Positions 1 to 7,571 of a DNA stretch of 13,438 nt are shown here, in pieces. Source of the stretch: Bacteroides ovatus (GTDB taxonomy: Bacteria > Bacteroidota > Bacteroidia > Bacteroidales > Bacteroidaceae); contig JAUUNK010000135.1 in NCBI GenBank assembly GCA_030844565.1, positions 1 through 13,438 of the forward strand, written 5' to 3'. A program made the position numbers and the translations under genes. How positions within the stretch are numbered: the first letter of the stretch is position 1; each line of letters opens with the position of its first letter. Under the pieces are notes generated by a model. It was not told the origin of the DNA and did not search any database. It was given only the letters and a program-made list of their open reading frames with translations.

Positions 1-766
1 GGGCATCCTTGCCACTTCTTTTGTCATATTGCTCATCTTAAGCTTTTCTTTCTGGTATCTTATCCGCACATTACTGAAACAGAAAACGCTGGAAGAGATG
101 AAAAGCGATTTTACCAACAACATCACCCATGAATTGAAAACCCCTATTGCTGTGGCGTATGCCGCCAACGACGCCTTACTCAATTTTAACCAGGCAGAGG
201 AAAAAAAGAAACGCGACCAGTACCTGCGCATTTGCCAGGAACAATTGCAGCGCCTGAGCGGACTAGTAGAACAAATATTATCCATGAGTATGGAACGCCG
301 GAAAACCTTCCGGCTGCATCCGGAGGAAATCGACTTAAAAGAACTGATTGCTCCCCTTATCACCCAGCATCAACTAAAAGCCGGGAAACCCGTGGAGATA
401 AAACTGGAAATAGAGCCGGATCCGCTCACCATCGTGGCAGACAGGACTCACTTCAGCAACATCCTCAGCAACCTGCTAGACAATGCCGTGAAATACTCTC
501 CGGAACAGGCGGAGGTCACCATCCGTTGCCGACAATTCAAAGAAAGGGTTACCGTCAGCGTGACGGACCGGGGCATCGGTATTCCTTTGGAAAAACAAAA
601 GCATATATTCGATAAGTTTTACCGGGCCCCCACGGGCAATCTCCACGATATAAAAGGATACGGATTAGGGCTCTACTACGTGAAAACAATGGTAGAAAAA
701 CAGGGAGGAAACATCAGCGTGGCGAGCGAACCGGGAAAAGGAAGCACATTTACTATCACCTTATAA
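1..766 (+). CDS. Sensor histidine kinase, C-terminal part (5' end outside window)
   Basis: This is the inner-membrane sensor kinase of a two-component system; it autophosphorylates a histidine and passes the phosphate to the regulator encoded next door. The reading frame is open from base 2, so the gene starts upstream and its sensor domain is not visible. What is seen, in order: a hydrophobic transmembrane helix (about bases 2-76); a very short linker with no recognisable HAMP domain; the HisKA H-box FTNNITHELKTP with the phospho-accepting His at 128-130; and an HATPase_c domain with N-box (NILSNLLDNAVKYSP), G1 (DRGIGIP), F-box (IFDKFYR) and G2 (GYGLGLYYVK). All catalytic boxes are intact. 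The stop is at 764-766, and 12 bases separate it from the response regulator, so the pair is surely cotranscribed. The stimulus cannot be inferred. A TTG at 29 is only an internal codon inside the membrane helix. Confidence 0.95.
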   Translation, partial: GILATSFVILLILSFSFWYLIRTLLKQKTLEEMKSDFTNNITHELKTPIAVAYAANDALLNFNQAEEKKKRDQYLRICQEQLQRLSGLVEQILSMSMERRKTFRLHPEEIDLKELIAPLITQHQLKAGKPVEIKLEIEPDPLTIVADRTHFSNILSNLLDNAVKYSPEQAEVTIRCRQFKERVTVSVTDRGIGIPLEKQKHIFDKFYRAPTGNLHDIKGYGLGLYYVKTMVEKQGGNISVASEPGKGSTFTITL

Positions 767-778
767 TAGATACGCATC

Positions 779-1474
779 ATGAGCAAAAATGAAATTACAG
801 TGTTATTGGTAGAAGATGAACTGACACTTGCCATGATTATCAAAGACACGCTCGAAGAAAGCGGCTTCATTATTCATACCGCTGCTGACGGTGAAGAGGG
901 ATTGAGAAGATTCTTCGAACTCCGTCCGGATGTGTTGGTGGCAGATGTCATGATGCCTCGCATGGATGGTTTTGAGATGGTACGCCGCATCCGTCAATCG
1001 GACAAGCACACACCGGTACTGTTTCTCACTGCCCGCTCGGCTATCAATGATGTGGTAGAAGGGTTTGAGCTGGGAGCGAATGATTATCTCAAAAAGCCTT
1101 TCGGCATGCAAGAATTGATTATTCGCATTAAAGCCCTTATGGGGAAAGCTTTTAGCTTTGCCGAAAACAAGGTTTCCAGCCGATTCGAGATAGGTAGCTA
1201 TCTCTTCGACTCTGTGGCTCAAACGCTGCTACATGCAGGAGTGAAGCAGGAACTCTCTCATCGGGAATCGGAAATACTGAAACGGCTTTGCGAAAACCGC
1301 AACCAGGTAGTAAACACACAAGATGTTTTGCTAGAACTCTGGGGGGACGACAGTTTTTTTAATTCCCGCAGCCTGCATGTGTTTATCACAAAGCTAAGAC
1401 ACAAGCTTTCGCAAGATGAACAGGTGAGGATTGTAAATGTAAGGGGAATTGGATATAAGCTGATTACAGAGTGA
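779..1474 (+). CDS. OmpR/PhoB-family response regulator
   Basis: DNA-binding partner of the upstream histidine kinase, 231 aa. The N-terminal receiver domain (about residues 7-120) has the acidic pair E12/D13, phospho-acceptor D56 (in VADVMMPRMDG), switch T84 (LFLTAR) and conserved K106 (KKPFG). The C-terminal winged helix (about 137-231) ends with the usual OmpR-type RGIGYKL strand. All active-site residues are present, so it should be a normal phospho-switch. The ATG at 779 lies 12 bases after the kinase stop and has no Shine-Dalgarno, as is common in Bacteroidota. The sequence differs clearly from what I recall of Bacteroides RprY, so no symbol is given. Target genes are unknown; the adjacent manC has its own leader and is not obviously a target. 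Confidence 0.95.
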   Translation: MSKNEITVLLVEDELTLAMIIKDTLEESGFIIHTAADGEEGLRRFFELRPDVLVADVMMPRMDGFEMVRRIRQSDKHTPVLFLTARSAINDVVEGFELGANDYLKKPFGMQELIIRIKALMGKAFSFAENKVSSRFEIGSYLFDSVAQTLLHAGVKQELSHRESEILKRLCENRNQVVNTQDVLLELWGDDSFFNSRSLHVFITKLRHKLSQDEQVRIVNVRGIGYKLITE

Positions 1475-1499
1475 GACAGGAAATATTCTGTCACAGAAG

Positions 1500-1530
1500 T
1501 TGCAAAATAGAATCATTTCCATTAACTTGC
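1500..1530 (+). promoter_or_regulatory. Possible Bacteroides-type promoter for manC
   Basis: TTGC at 1500-1503 is followed about 20 bases later by TAACTTGC at 1523-1530. This resembles the Bacteroidota primary-sigma promoter (-33 TTTG, -7 TAnnTTTG), but the -7 box is imperfect. It lies 44 bases ahead of the manC ATG. A short hairpin-forming GACAG/CTGTC repeat (1475-1492) just after the regulator stop lacks a T-run, so readthrough from the regulator gene is also possible. Confidence 0.3.
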
Positions 1531-1573
1531 GCAGGTTTTAGAAAAAAGGTCCTAATTAAGAATGAATTAAAGA

Positions 1574-2626
1574 ATGGGTATGGATAATCATATTGTAATA
1601 ATGGCAGGTGGTATCGGCAGCCGTTTTTGGCCGATGAGCACACCGGAATGTCCCAAGCAGTTTATCGACGTGATGGGCTGCGGAAAGTCGTTGATACAGC
1701 TTACTGCTGAACGTTTTAGTGGCATTTGCCCCCAAGAGAATATGTGGGTGGTAACTTCCGAAAAGTACACCGGAATTGTCCGTGAACAATTGCCAGACAT
1801 TCCCGAAAGCAATATACTCGCTGAACCGTGCGCGCGGAATACGGCGCCCTGCATCGCTTATGCTTGCTGGAAAATTAAAAAGAATCATCCGAATGCCAAT
1901 ATCGTAGTCACGCCGTCGGATGCTCTCGTAATAGATACCGTGGAATTTCGCCGTGTAGTGGAGAAAGCGCTTCGTTTTACGGATAGTGGCAGCGCCATCG
2001 TCACACTGGGCATCAAGCCTTCGCGTCCCGAAACCGGATATGGATACATTGCCGCCGGCAATGGTATTAGCACGGATAAAGAAATATTCCATGTAGACGC
2101 CTTCAAGGAGAAACCTAACCGGGAAACGGCGGAAAGATACCTGGCAGATGGAAATTACTTTTGGAATGCAGGAATCTTTGTATGGAATGTGCGCACTATT
2201 ACTTCCGTGATGCGAGTATATGCTCCGGGCACTGCCCAGATTTTCGACCGCATCTATCCGGATTTCTATACTGAGCGTGAAAAAGAGACGATCGAAAAAT
2301 TATTCCCTACGTGCGAAAGCATTTCCATTGACTATGCCGTGATGGAAAAGGCGCAGGAAATATATGTTTTACCTGCCTCTTTCGGCTGGTCGGACTTGGG
2401 AACCTGGGGGGCACTTCATGGATTGTTGCCACAAGATAAACAAGGAAATGCTACCGTGGGGCAAGATATTAAACTTTACGAAAGCAAGAATTGCATTGTG
2501 CATGCTCCGCAAGAAAAAAGAGTCGTGGTGCAGGGATTAGATGGATATATCATTGCAGAAAAAGATAATACGTTGCTGATTTGCCGGTTAGACGAGGAAC
2601 AACGAATTAAAGACTTCTCAAAATAA
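1574..2626 (+). CDS. manC: Mannose-1-phosphate guanylyltransferase (GDP-mannose pyrophosphorylase)
   Basis: Cytoplasmic nucleotidyltransferase making GDP-mannose from GTP and mannose-1-phosphate, the donor for mannose and (through GDP-fucose) fucose in capsule, O-antigen and glycoproteins. The 350-residue protein has the signature GGIGSRFWPMS (residues 12-22) followed by PKQF (27-30), then EPCARNTAP (84-92), a metal-site region with S115-D116, FKEKPNRE, the NAGIFVW motif and GWSDLGTW. In many relatives the residue after the SD pair is His (ADH/SDH); here it is Ala. It lacks the C-terminal type II phosphomannose isomerase domain of the roughly 470-residue bifunctional ManC/AlgA proteins, so it is monofunctional. 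ATG 1574 is used; a second ATG at 1580 would remove only two residues. It is not part of a visible polysaccharide cluster. Confidence 0.95.
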   Translation: MGMDNHIVIMAGGIGSRFWPMSTPECPKQFIDVMGCGKSLIQLTAERFSGICPQENMWVVTSEKYTGIVREQLPDIPESNILAEPCARNTAPCIAYACWKIKKNHPNANIVVTPSDALVIDTVEFRRVVEKALRFTDSGSAIVTLGIKPSRPETGYGYIAAGNGISTDKEIFHVDAFKEKPNRETAERYLADGNYFWNAGIFVWNVRTITSVMRVYAPGTAQIFDRIYPDFYTEREKETIEKLFPTCESISIDYAVMEKAQEIYVLPASFGWSDLGTWGALHGLLPQDKQGNATVGQDIKLYESKNCIVHAPQEKRVVVQGLDGYIIAEKDNTLLICRLDEEQRIKDFSK

Positions 2627-2634
2627 CAAACATC

Positions 2635-2779
2635 AAAGAGAAAGAAGAAATTTAAGAAGTAAAAATGAGCGACTTTTAATCGATTGATAGAAGACTGCAT
2701 TTTTTAGTCTATTTTTTTTATTACTACTATAATAATTTATCAATTTATTTTGGTTACTTCCCTTTTCTTCTTTCTCTTT
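2635..2779. repeat. Long-range purine/pyrimidine inverted repeat in the convergent spacer
   Basis: The left arm AAAGAGAAAGAAGAAA (2635-2650) is the exact reverse complement of 2764-2779. Outward pairing resumes after a short gap with AAGTAA (2657-2662) against TTACTT (2754-2759). A second match, ATTGATAGAA (2683-2692) against TTCTATCAAT (2807-2816), is offset from it. The spacer 2627-2832 separates the convergent manC and AraC-type genes and is otherwise AT-rich with no gene. The low sequence complexity means part of the match could be chance. Confidence 0.5.
2692..2719 (+). terminator. Weak terminator-like hairpin after manC
   Basis: AGACT (2692-2696) and AGTCT (2706-2710) can pair as a 5-bp stem with a T-rich loop and are followed by a run of eight Ts at 2712-2719. 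The stem is short and AT-rich, so this is only a candidate intrinsic terminator for manC. Confidence 0.3.
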
Positions 2780-2832
2780 TATTTCTTTTCTATCTCCCTC
2801 TCGCTTTTCTATCAATTTCTTTATTACTTTCT

Positions 2833-3726
2833 TTATTTTCTTTGATATTCCTGTGGTGTCATCCCTGTCATTCTTTTAAAAAACTTGCAAAAGAAGGATG
2901 GATTAGGAAAATTCAGCTCATCCGCAATTTGATATACCAATAGATTGCTATGTTTTAAAAGCACTTTTGCTTCTTGGGTCACCGCTTGATTAATCCATTC
3001 CATCACGGTCTGTTGGCTAACCTGGCGAATCACGGTATTCAGGTAACGAGGCGTTAAATAGAGCTTCTCCGCATAAAAATTCACGTTTCGTTCTGTTTTA
3101 TTATATGTATTGACGAGAGAGATAAACCGCTGGAAAATATCTTCCTGGCGGGAAAGCCGATTGTTAGCAATCTGCGGATTTTCTTCCGCTATATATTGAA
3201 TATTATAAATAAAAGCGGTTACGAGATGCTGGACTACTTCCTTTCGAAAAACCGGCTCTTGCAACACCTTCCACATCAAGGAGAAAAAGGCATCCATTTG
3301 TTTGCGTTGTTCCTTTGTCAAAGTCATCCGTACATTGCGTTGTCCTTGCAAGAAATGGGTAAAAGGGTCTTCCTTTTCGGAGAATTTAATAAAATCCAAA
3401 TCTATAGCAATCATCTTTGCATCGCAATCCGGAGATATTTCTTGCAGTTGGATAATAGAATTAGAGGAGATTAGGGATAAAGTATTCTCTTCAAAAGTAT
3501 ATTCTATCAGGTTGAGCGAAAGGCAGACCCATCCTCGCTCTACTAATACAATTCGTCCTTCTTTAATCCGATAAGGTTGTCCCACTTTAAACAAAACAGG
3601 CTCCATCTTTACCAAACTCATCACAAACCCGAAACAGGAAGTAATAAAACGGAAGTTATTATTCTGCACTGCTTGGTGGTCTTCCAGAGATTTGAGGTCT
3701 AACTCTAAAACTTCTTTATGTTCCAT
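2833..3726 (-). CDS. AraC-family transcriptional regulator
   Basis: A 297-residue cytoplasmic regulator. The N-terminal part (about 1-170) resembles the cupin-like sensing domain of AraC proteins, although no ligand residues can be named. The C-terminal part (about 200-297) is a double helix-turn-helix: the first helix pair lies around NFYAEKLYLTPRYLNTVIRQ, the second around VYQIADELNFPNPSFFCKFF, ending in the family signature FKRMTGMTPQEYQRK. The gene is divergent from the five-gene efflux operon, with 157 bases between the two start codons, which is the classical arrangement for a local regulator of the exporter. ATG at 3726 is preceded by a purine-rich AAGAAAG. A near-consensus -7 box (TATCTTTA, 3754 to 3747) lies just upstream and overlaps a TCCGGTAA repeat arm, which would fit autoregulation; that is inference. 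Confidence 0.92.
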   Translation of the reverse strand: MEHKEVLELDLKSLEDHQAVQNNNFRFITSCFGFVMSLVKMEPVLFKVGQPYRIKEGRIVLVERGWVCLSLNLIEYTFEENTLSLISSNSIIQLQEISPDCDAKMIAIDLDFIKFSEKEDPFTHFLQGQRNVRMTLTKEQRKQMDAFFSLMWKVLQEPVFRKEVVQHLVTAFIYNIQYIAEENPQIANNRLSRQEDIFQRFISLVNTYNKTERNVNFYAEKLYLTPRYLNTVIRQVSQQTVMEWINQAVTQEAKVLLKHSNLLVYQIADELNFPNPSFFCKFFKRMTGMTPQEYQRK

Positions 3727-3741
3727 CTTTCTTAGATATTT

Positions 3742-3797
3742 TCCGGTAAAGATAATAAAAAACCTACTTCTTGCTCCTTTTCTTTGCCATTACCGGA
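3742..3797. promoter_or_regulatory. Inverted repeat TCCGGTAA / TTACCGGA, candidate regulator operator
   Basis: The arms at 3742-3749 and 3790-3797 are perfect 8-base reverse complements separated by 40 bases, lying between the divergent AraC-type gene and the efflux operon. Related TTACC/GTAACC sequences follow at 3811-3815 and 3829-3834. The left arm overlaps the probable -7 box of the regulator gene. Binding by the adjacent AraC-type protein is inferred from position only. Confidence 0.4.
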
Positions 3798-3851
3798 CTT
3801 ATAGAACATATTTACCAACCACTAGAAAGTAACCGATATGTCTTAAACCCC

Positions 3852-3859
3852 TATCTTTG
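3852..3859 (+). promoter_or_regulatory. Bacteroidota -7 box TATCTTTG for the efflux operon
   Basis: An exact match to the Bacteroidota primary-sigma -7 consensus TAnnTTTG, 24 bases before the first start codon of the exporter operon. No convincing -33 TTTG element stands about 19-20 bases upstream, so the promoter may depend on an activator such as the divergent AraC-family protein. Confidence 0.6.
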
Positions 3860-3883
3860 CCCCTTGAAGATACATAGAAAAAA

Positions 3884-5161
3884 ATGCGTATGAAAAGATT
3901 TATTTTCCTCCTTTCTTTCTCGATAGCGACTTCGTGGATACACGGGCAAATTACCCTCGAAGAATGCCAGCGCAAAACTCAGCAGAACTACCCCTTGGTG
4001 CGCCAATATGAACTGATTGAGAAGACAAAGGAATATAATTTAGAGAATGCCCGAACAGGATATTTGCCGCAATTCTCTCTTTCGGCAAAAGCTTCCTATC
4101 AAAACGATGTGACAGAACTTCCTGTGGAGATTCCCGGCATACATATAAAAGGATTGCCCAAAGAGCAGTACCAGGTAATGGCGGAACTGCGTCAAAATAT
4201 CTGGGACGGCGGCGAGGTGCGAATAAAAAAGAAGCAAGCCCGTGCCACTTCCGAAGTGGAACGGGAACAAATGAATGTAGATATGTATGCACTGAACGAC
4301 CGCGTAAACCAACTCTTCTTCGGTATACTTTTATTGGATGAGCAACTGGAACAAAACCGTTTACTCCAGGAAGAACTGGAAAGAAGCTTCCATCAAGTAT
4401 CGGCTTATGTAGAAAATGGAATTGCTAACCAGGCAGATCTGGATGCCGTAAAAGTAGAGCAACTTAATGCTTCTCAGAAACGAATCGAACTCACAAGCAT
4501 GCGGCAAGCTTATTTACAAATGCTATCTTTGCTTGTCGGCGAAACTTTCAGCACGGATACCCAATTAGTAAAGCCCGTGGCAGAAGAGAAAGCAGGAAAC
4601 GGCTCATTAATGAACTTATCCGTCCAAAGACCGGAGTTACAATGGTTTGATGCACAGCAAAATCGGCTGAATGTACAGGAAGATGCCTTGAAAGTGCGCT
4701 ATCTGCCCCGTTTCGGCCTCTTTGTACAAGGAGCTTACGGCAATCCCGGACTGAATATGCTAAAAGATAAATTTACTCCTTATTATGTAGCAGGCATACG
4801 CCTCTCATGGAATTTTGGCAGCTTATATACACTAAAGAACGATCGCCGGGTAATTGAAAACAGCCGCCGGCAAGTACAAAGCAACCGAGATGTTTTCCTG
4901 TTCAATACCCGCCTGCAAATGACTCAACAAAACAGTGCTATCATTGCGATGAAAAAACAGATGGCAGATGATGAAGAAATTATCCGTTTGCGCAGTAATA
5001 TCCGCAAGTCCGCCGAAGCGAAAGTGGCAAACGGAACGTTGACGGTGATTGAAATGCTAAGGGAAATAACAAATGAAAGCCTAGCACGGCAGACAAAAGC
5101 TCTGCATGAAATCCAACTGCTAATGAATATTTACCAATTAAAATATACGACTAATAATTAA
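3884..5161 (+). CDS. TolC-family outer membrane efflux protein
   Basis: Outer-membrane/periplasmic channel of a tripartite exporter, 425 aa. An N-terminal signal peptide (MKRFIFLLSFSIATSWIHG, cleaved near the QITLEEC start of the mature chain) leads into the two repeated outer-membrane-efflux domains: coiled-coil helices, the first strand pair around LPQFSLSAKASYQND, and the second around FGLFVQGAYGNPG. YVENGIANQADLDAVKVEQL and the later VANGTLTVIEMLREI are the two typical helix-repeat motifs of this family. Length is normal for Bacteroidota. ATG 3884 and ATG 3890 are both possible starts and differ by two residues. It is first in the operon, and only 9 bases separate it from the adaptor gene, so channel and adaptor are made together. 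Confidence 0.94.
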   Translation: MRMKRFIFLLSFSIATSWIHGQITLEECQRKTQQNYPLVRQYELIEKTKEYNLENARTGYLPQFSLSAKASYQNDVTELPVEIPGIHIKGLPKEQYQVMAELRQNIWDGGEVRIKKKQARATSEVEREQMNVDMYALNDRVNQLFFGILLLDEQLEQNRLLQEELERSFHQVSAYVENGIANQADLDAVKVEQLNASQKRIELTSMRQAYLQMLSLLVGETFSTDTQLVKPVAEEKAGNGSLMNLSVQRPELQWFDAQQNRLNVQEDALKVRYLPRFGLFVQGAYGNPGLNMLKDKFTPYYVAGIRLSWNFGSLYTLKNDRRVIENSRRQVQSNRDVFLFNTRLQMTQQNSAIIAMKKQMADDEEIIRLRSNIRKSAEAKVANGTLTVIEMLREITNESLARQTKALHEIQLLMNIYQLKYTTNN

Positions 5162-5170
5162 GCAATAAAT

Positions 5171-6076
5171 ATGAAACGAATAAAAACAATAACCGGTCTT
5201 GCCATACTGGTAACTATAACAGCCTGCGGAAACGGCACTCCCCATTATGATGCCACCGGAACTTTTGAAGCTACCGAAGTAACCGTTTCTTCTGAAGCCG
5301 CAGGAAAAATATTGCAACTAGACCTGGAAGAAGGAAACCGGCTGACTGCGGGAATGCAAGTAGGGCTTATCGACACCGTACAACTGTATCTGCGAAAGCT
5401 TCAACTGGAAGCCAGCATGAAATCGGTGGAAAACCAACGCCCCGACCTTGCCAAGCAGATTGCAGCAACCAAACAACAAATTGCCACAGCCGAACGGGAA
5501 AAACACCGGGTAGAAAATCTTCTCCAGGCAGGAGCCGCCAACCAAAAGCAACTGGATGATTGGGAATCGCAAATTGCTTTGCTAGAAAGACAATTGACTG
5601 CCCAAACATCTTCTCTACAGAAAAGTACCAGTAGTCTGACGGAGCAAGGAAATGCCGTAGCCATCCAAGTGGCGCAAATAGAAGACCAATTGTCTAAATG
5701 CCACATTACTTCTCCTATCCAGGGAACTGTATTGGCAAAATATGCAGAAGCAGGAGAATTATCCGCCATCGGCAAGCCTTTATTTAAGGTGGCAGACATA
5801 GAGAGAATGTATTTAAGAGCCTATGTCACATCTGAACAACTTGCTCAAGTGAAACCTGGAGATAAAGTAACAGTCTTCTCCGACTATGGAAAAGACATAC
5901 AGAAAGAATATCCGGGAACAATCACCTGGATATCGGATCGCTCTGAATTTACTCCTAAAACCATCTTGACAAAAGACGAACGGGCGAATCTTGTGTATGC
6001 CGTAAAAATATTAGTGGAAAATAGCGACGGCTTCCTGAAAATCGGAATGTATGGCGGAGTAAAGTTTCAGAATTAA
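5171..6076 (+). CDS. HlyD/YbhG-type periplasmic adaptor, predicted lipoprotein
   Basis: Membrane-fusion subunit linking the inner-membrane ABC transporter with the TolC-type channel, 301 aa. The N-terminus is a lipoprotein signal: a basic MKRIK, a hydrophobic stretch, and a lipobox ending ITAC with Cys19 as the likely lipidated residue. Then come the first half of a lipoyl/biotinyl-like domain (ATEVTVSSEAAGKI, about 36-60), a long alpha-helical hairpin rich in Gln/Glu/Lys (about 70-170), the second lipoyl half (CHITSPIQGTVLAKYAEAGE, about 177-197), and beta-barrel segments up to the C-terminus. The domain order matches YbhG/YhiI adaptors. It lies 9 bases after the channel gene and 19 before the ATPase gene. 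The substrate cannot be told from the adaptor. Confidence 0.93.
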   Translation: MKRIKTITGLAILVTITACGNGTPHYDATGTFEATEVTVSSEAAGKILQLDLEEGNRLTAGMQVGLIDTVQLYLRKLQLEASMKSVENQRPDLAKQIAATKQQIATAEREKHRVENLLQAGAANQKQLDDWESQIALLERQLTAQTSSLQKSTSSLTEQGNAVAIQVAQIEDQLSKCHITSPIQGTVLAKYAEAGELSAIGKPLFKVADIERMYLRAYVTSEQLAQVKPGDKVTVFSDYGKDIQKEYPGTITWISDRSEFTPKTILTKDERANLVYAVKILVENSDGFLKIGMYGGVKFQN

Positions 6077-6095
6077 AGAGAGAAAGGAAAGCGCA

Positions 6096-7553
6096 ATGAA
6101 TCTAGTCAGTGTAGAGAACATCCACAAGCGATATGGAAAAGTAGAAGCATTGAAAGGAGTTTCCTTCGATGTGCATCGGGGAGAAATCTTCGGCTTAATC
6201 GGTCCTGACGGGGCAGGGAAAAGTACGCTCTTCCGTATCCTCACCACCTTGCTGCTGGCGGATACGGGAAAAGTGGTTATCGAGGGACGTGATGTGGTGA
6301 AAGACTACAAATATATCCGCACAAGAGTCGGATACATGCCTGGCCGCTTTTCCCTGTACCAGGACTTGTCCGTAGAAGAAAACCTTCGTTTCTTCGCTAC
6401 TGTATTTCATACTACGATAGAAGAAAACTACGCTTTGATTAAAGACATCTACCAGCAGATAGAACCTTTCCGTCATCGCCGCGCCGGCGCCCTCTCCGGA
6501 GGAATGAAACAAAAACTCGCCTTAAGCTGCGCCCTGATTCACAAGCCCATTTTACTCTTGCTCGATGAACCGACGACAGGAGTAGACCCCGTTTCCCGGA
6601 AAGAATTCTGGGAAATGCTGCAACGCCTCAAAGAGCAGGGAATCACTATCATTGTCTCTACTCCTATGATGGACGAGGCAAGCCGTTGCGACCGCATTGC
6701 TTTTATCAATGAAGGAGAAATACACGGCATCGATACTCCACAGGAAATATTACGGAAGTTCGCTTCCATCCTCTGCCCTCCCTCGCTTGAACGCGAAGAA
6801 AATCACAATGAATCTGCTACGGTCATCGAAGTACAAGATTTAACGAAATGCTTCGGAAATTTCACTGCGGTAGACCATATTTCTTTTTCCGTGAAGCGCG
6901 GAGAGATTTTCGGTTTTCTTGGAGCAAACGGAGCGGGGAAAACCACTGCTATGCGGATGCTTTGCGGACTGAGTAAACCTACTTCCGGAATGGGAAAGGT
7001 AGCAGGCTTGGATATTGCCCGCGATGCCGAACAAGTAAAAAAACACATCGGATATATGAGTCAAAAGTTCTCTTTGTATGAGGACCTTAAAGTTTGGGAA
7101 AATATCCGTCTGTTTGCCGGCATCTATGGCATGGAAGAAAAAGAAATTGAAAAGAAAACCAATTCATTACTCGAACAACTAGGCTTTGCATCCGAGCGGA
7201 ACACATTGGTAAAGAGTCTTCCTGTGGGATGGAAACAGAAATTAGCTTTCTCCGTATCTATTTTTCACGATCCGCGAATCGTGTTTCTGGATGAACCCAC
7301 CGGCGGAGTAGACCCCACCACCCGACGCCAGTTCTGGGAATTAATCTATCAAGCTGCCGACCGGGGAATCACGGTATTTGTAACCACCCATTATATGGAT
7401 GAAGCAGAATATTGTAATCGCATCTCTATCATGGTAGATGGACGAATTAAAGCGCTAGACACACCTGTTAACCTGAAAAAACAATTCGGAGCAACCACTA
7501 TGGACGATGTATTTCAACAACTGGCGCGCCATGCCATGCGCACAGCAGATTAA
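6096..7553 (+). CDS. ABC transporter ATPase, two fused nucleotide-binding domains (YbhF-like)
   Basis: Cytoplasmic ATPase powering the exporter, 485 aa with two ABC domains in tandem, as in E. coli YbhF. NBD1: Walker A GPDGAGKST (36-44, K42), LSGGMKQ (133-139), Walker B LLLLDEP with D157/E158. Its Q-loop position is Gly (G83 in YMPGRFSLY) and its H-loop position is Pro (P190 in STPMMDEA). NBD2 (from about 245): Walker A GANGAGKTT (276-284, K282), Q-loop Q323, Walker B D399/E400 and H-loop H432 in TTHYMDEA, but the signature is LPVG (375-378) rather than LSGG. One composite site (NBD2 Walker A plus NBD1 LSGG) is therefore intact and the other degenerate. An AAGGA Shine-Dalgarno (6084-6088) lies 7 bases before the ATG. 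Confidence 0.95.
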   Translation: MNLVSVENIHKRYGKVEALKGVSFDVHRGEIFGLIGPDGAGKSTLFRILTTLLLADTGKVVIEGRDVVKDYKYIRTRVGYMPGRFSLYQDLSVEENLRFFATVFHTTIEENYALIKDIYQQIEPFRHRRAGALSGGMKQKLALSCALIHKPILLLLDEPTTGVDPVSRKEFWEMLQRLKEQGITIIVSTPMMDEASRCDRIAFINEGEIHGIDTPQEILRKFASILCPPSLEREENHNESATVIEVQDLTKCFGNFTAVDHISFSVKRGEIFGFLGANGAGKTTAMRMLCGLSKPTSGMGKVAGLDIARDAEQVKKHIGYMSQKFSLYEDLKVWENIRLFAGIYGMEEKEIEKKTNSLLEQLGFASERNTLVKSLPVGWKQKLAFSVSIFHDPRIVFLDEPTGGVDPTTRRQFWELIYQAADRGITVFVTTHYMDEAEYCNRISIMVDGRIKALDTPVNLKKQFGATTMDDVFQQLARHAMRTAD

Positions 7554-7571
7554 ATAACATAAAGAGCAATC

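Noticed and set aside
232..615. 127-residue open frame inside the histidine kinase gene
   Set aside because: Fully overlaps the conserved kinase catalytic domain in another frame and has no domain features.
779..1474. Assignment of the two-component pair to RprX/RprY
   Set aside because: The regulator sequence around its receiver domain differs clearly from what I recall of Bacteroides RprY, so only the family is called.
1475..1492. GACAG/CTGTC hairpin after the response regulator as a terminator
   Set aside because: The stem is only five to seven pairs with a bulge and has no following T-run.
2633..2815. 60-residue Lys/Glu-rich reading frame on the - strand
   Set aside because: It is a translation of the purine/pyrimidine low-complexity spacer, with no domain and no plausible ribosome site.
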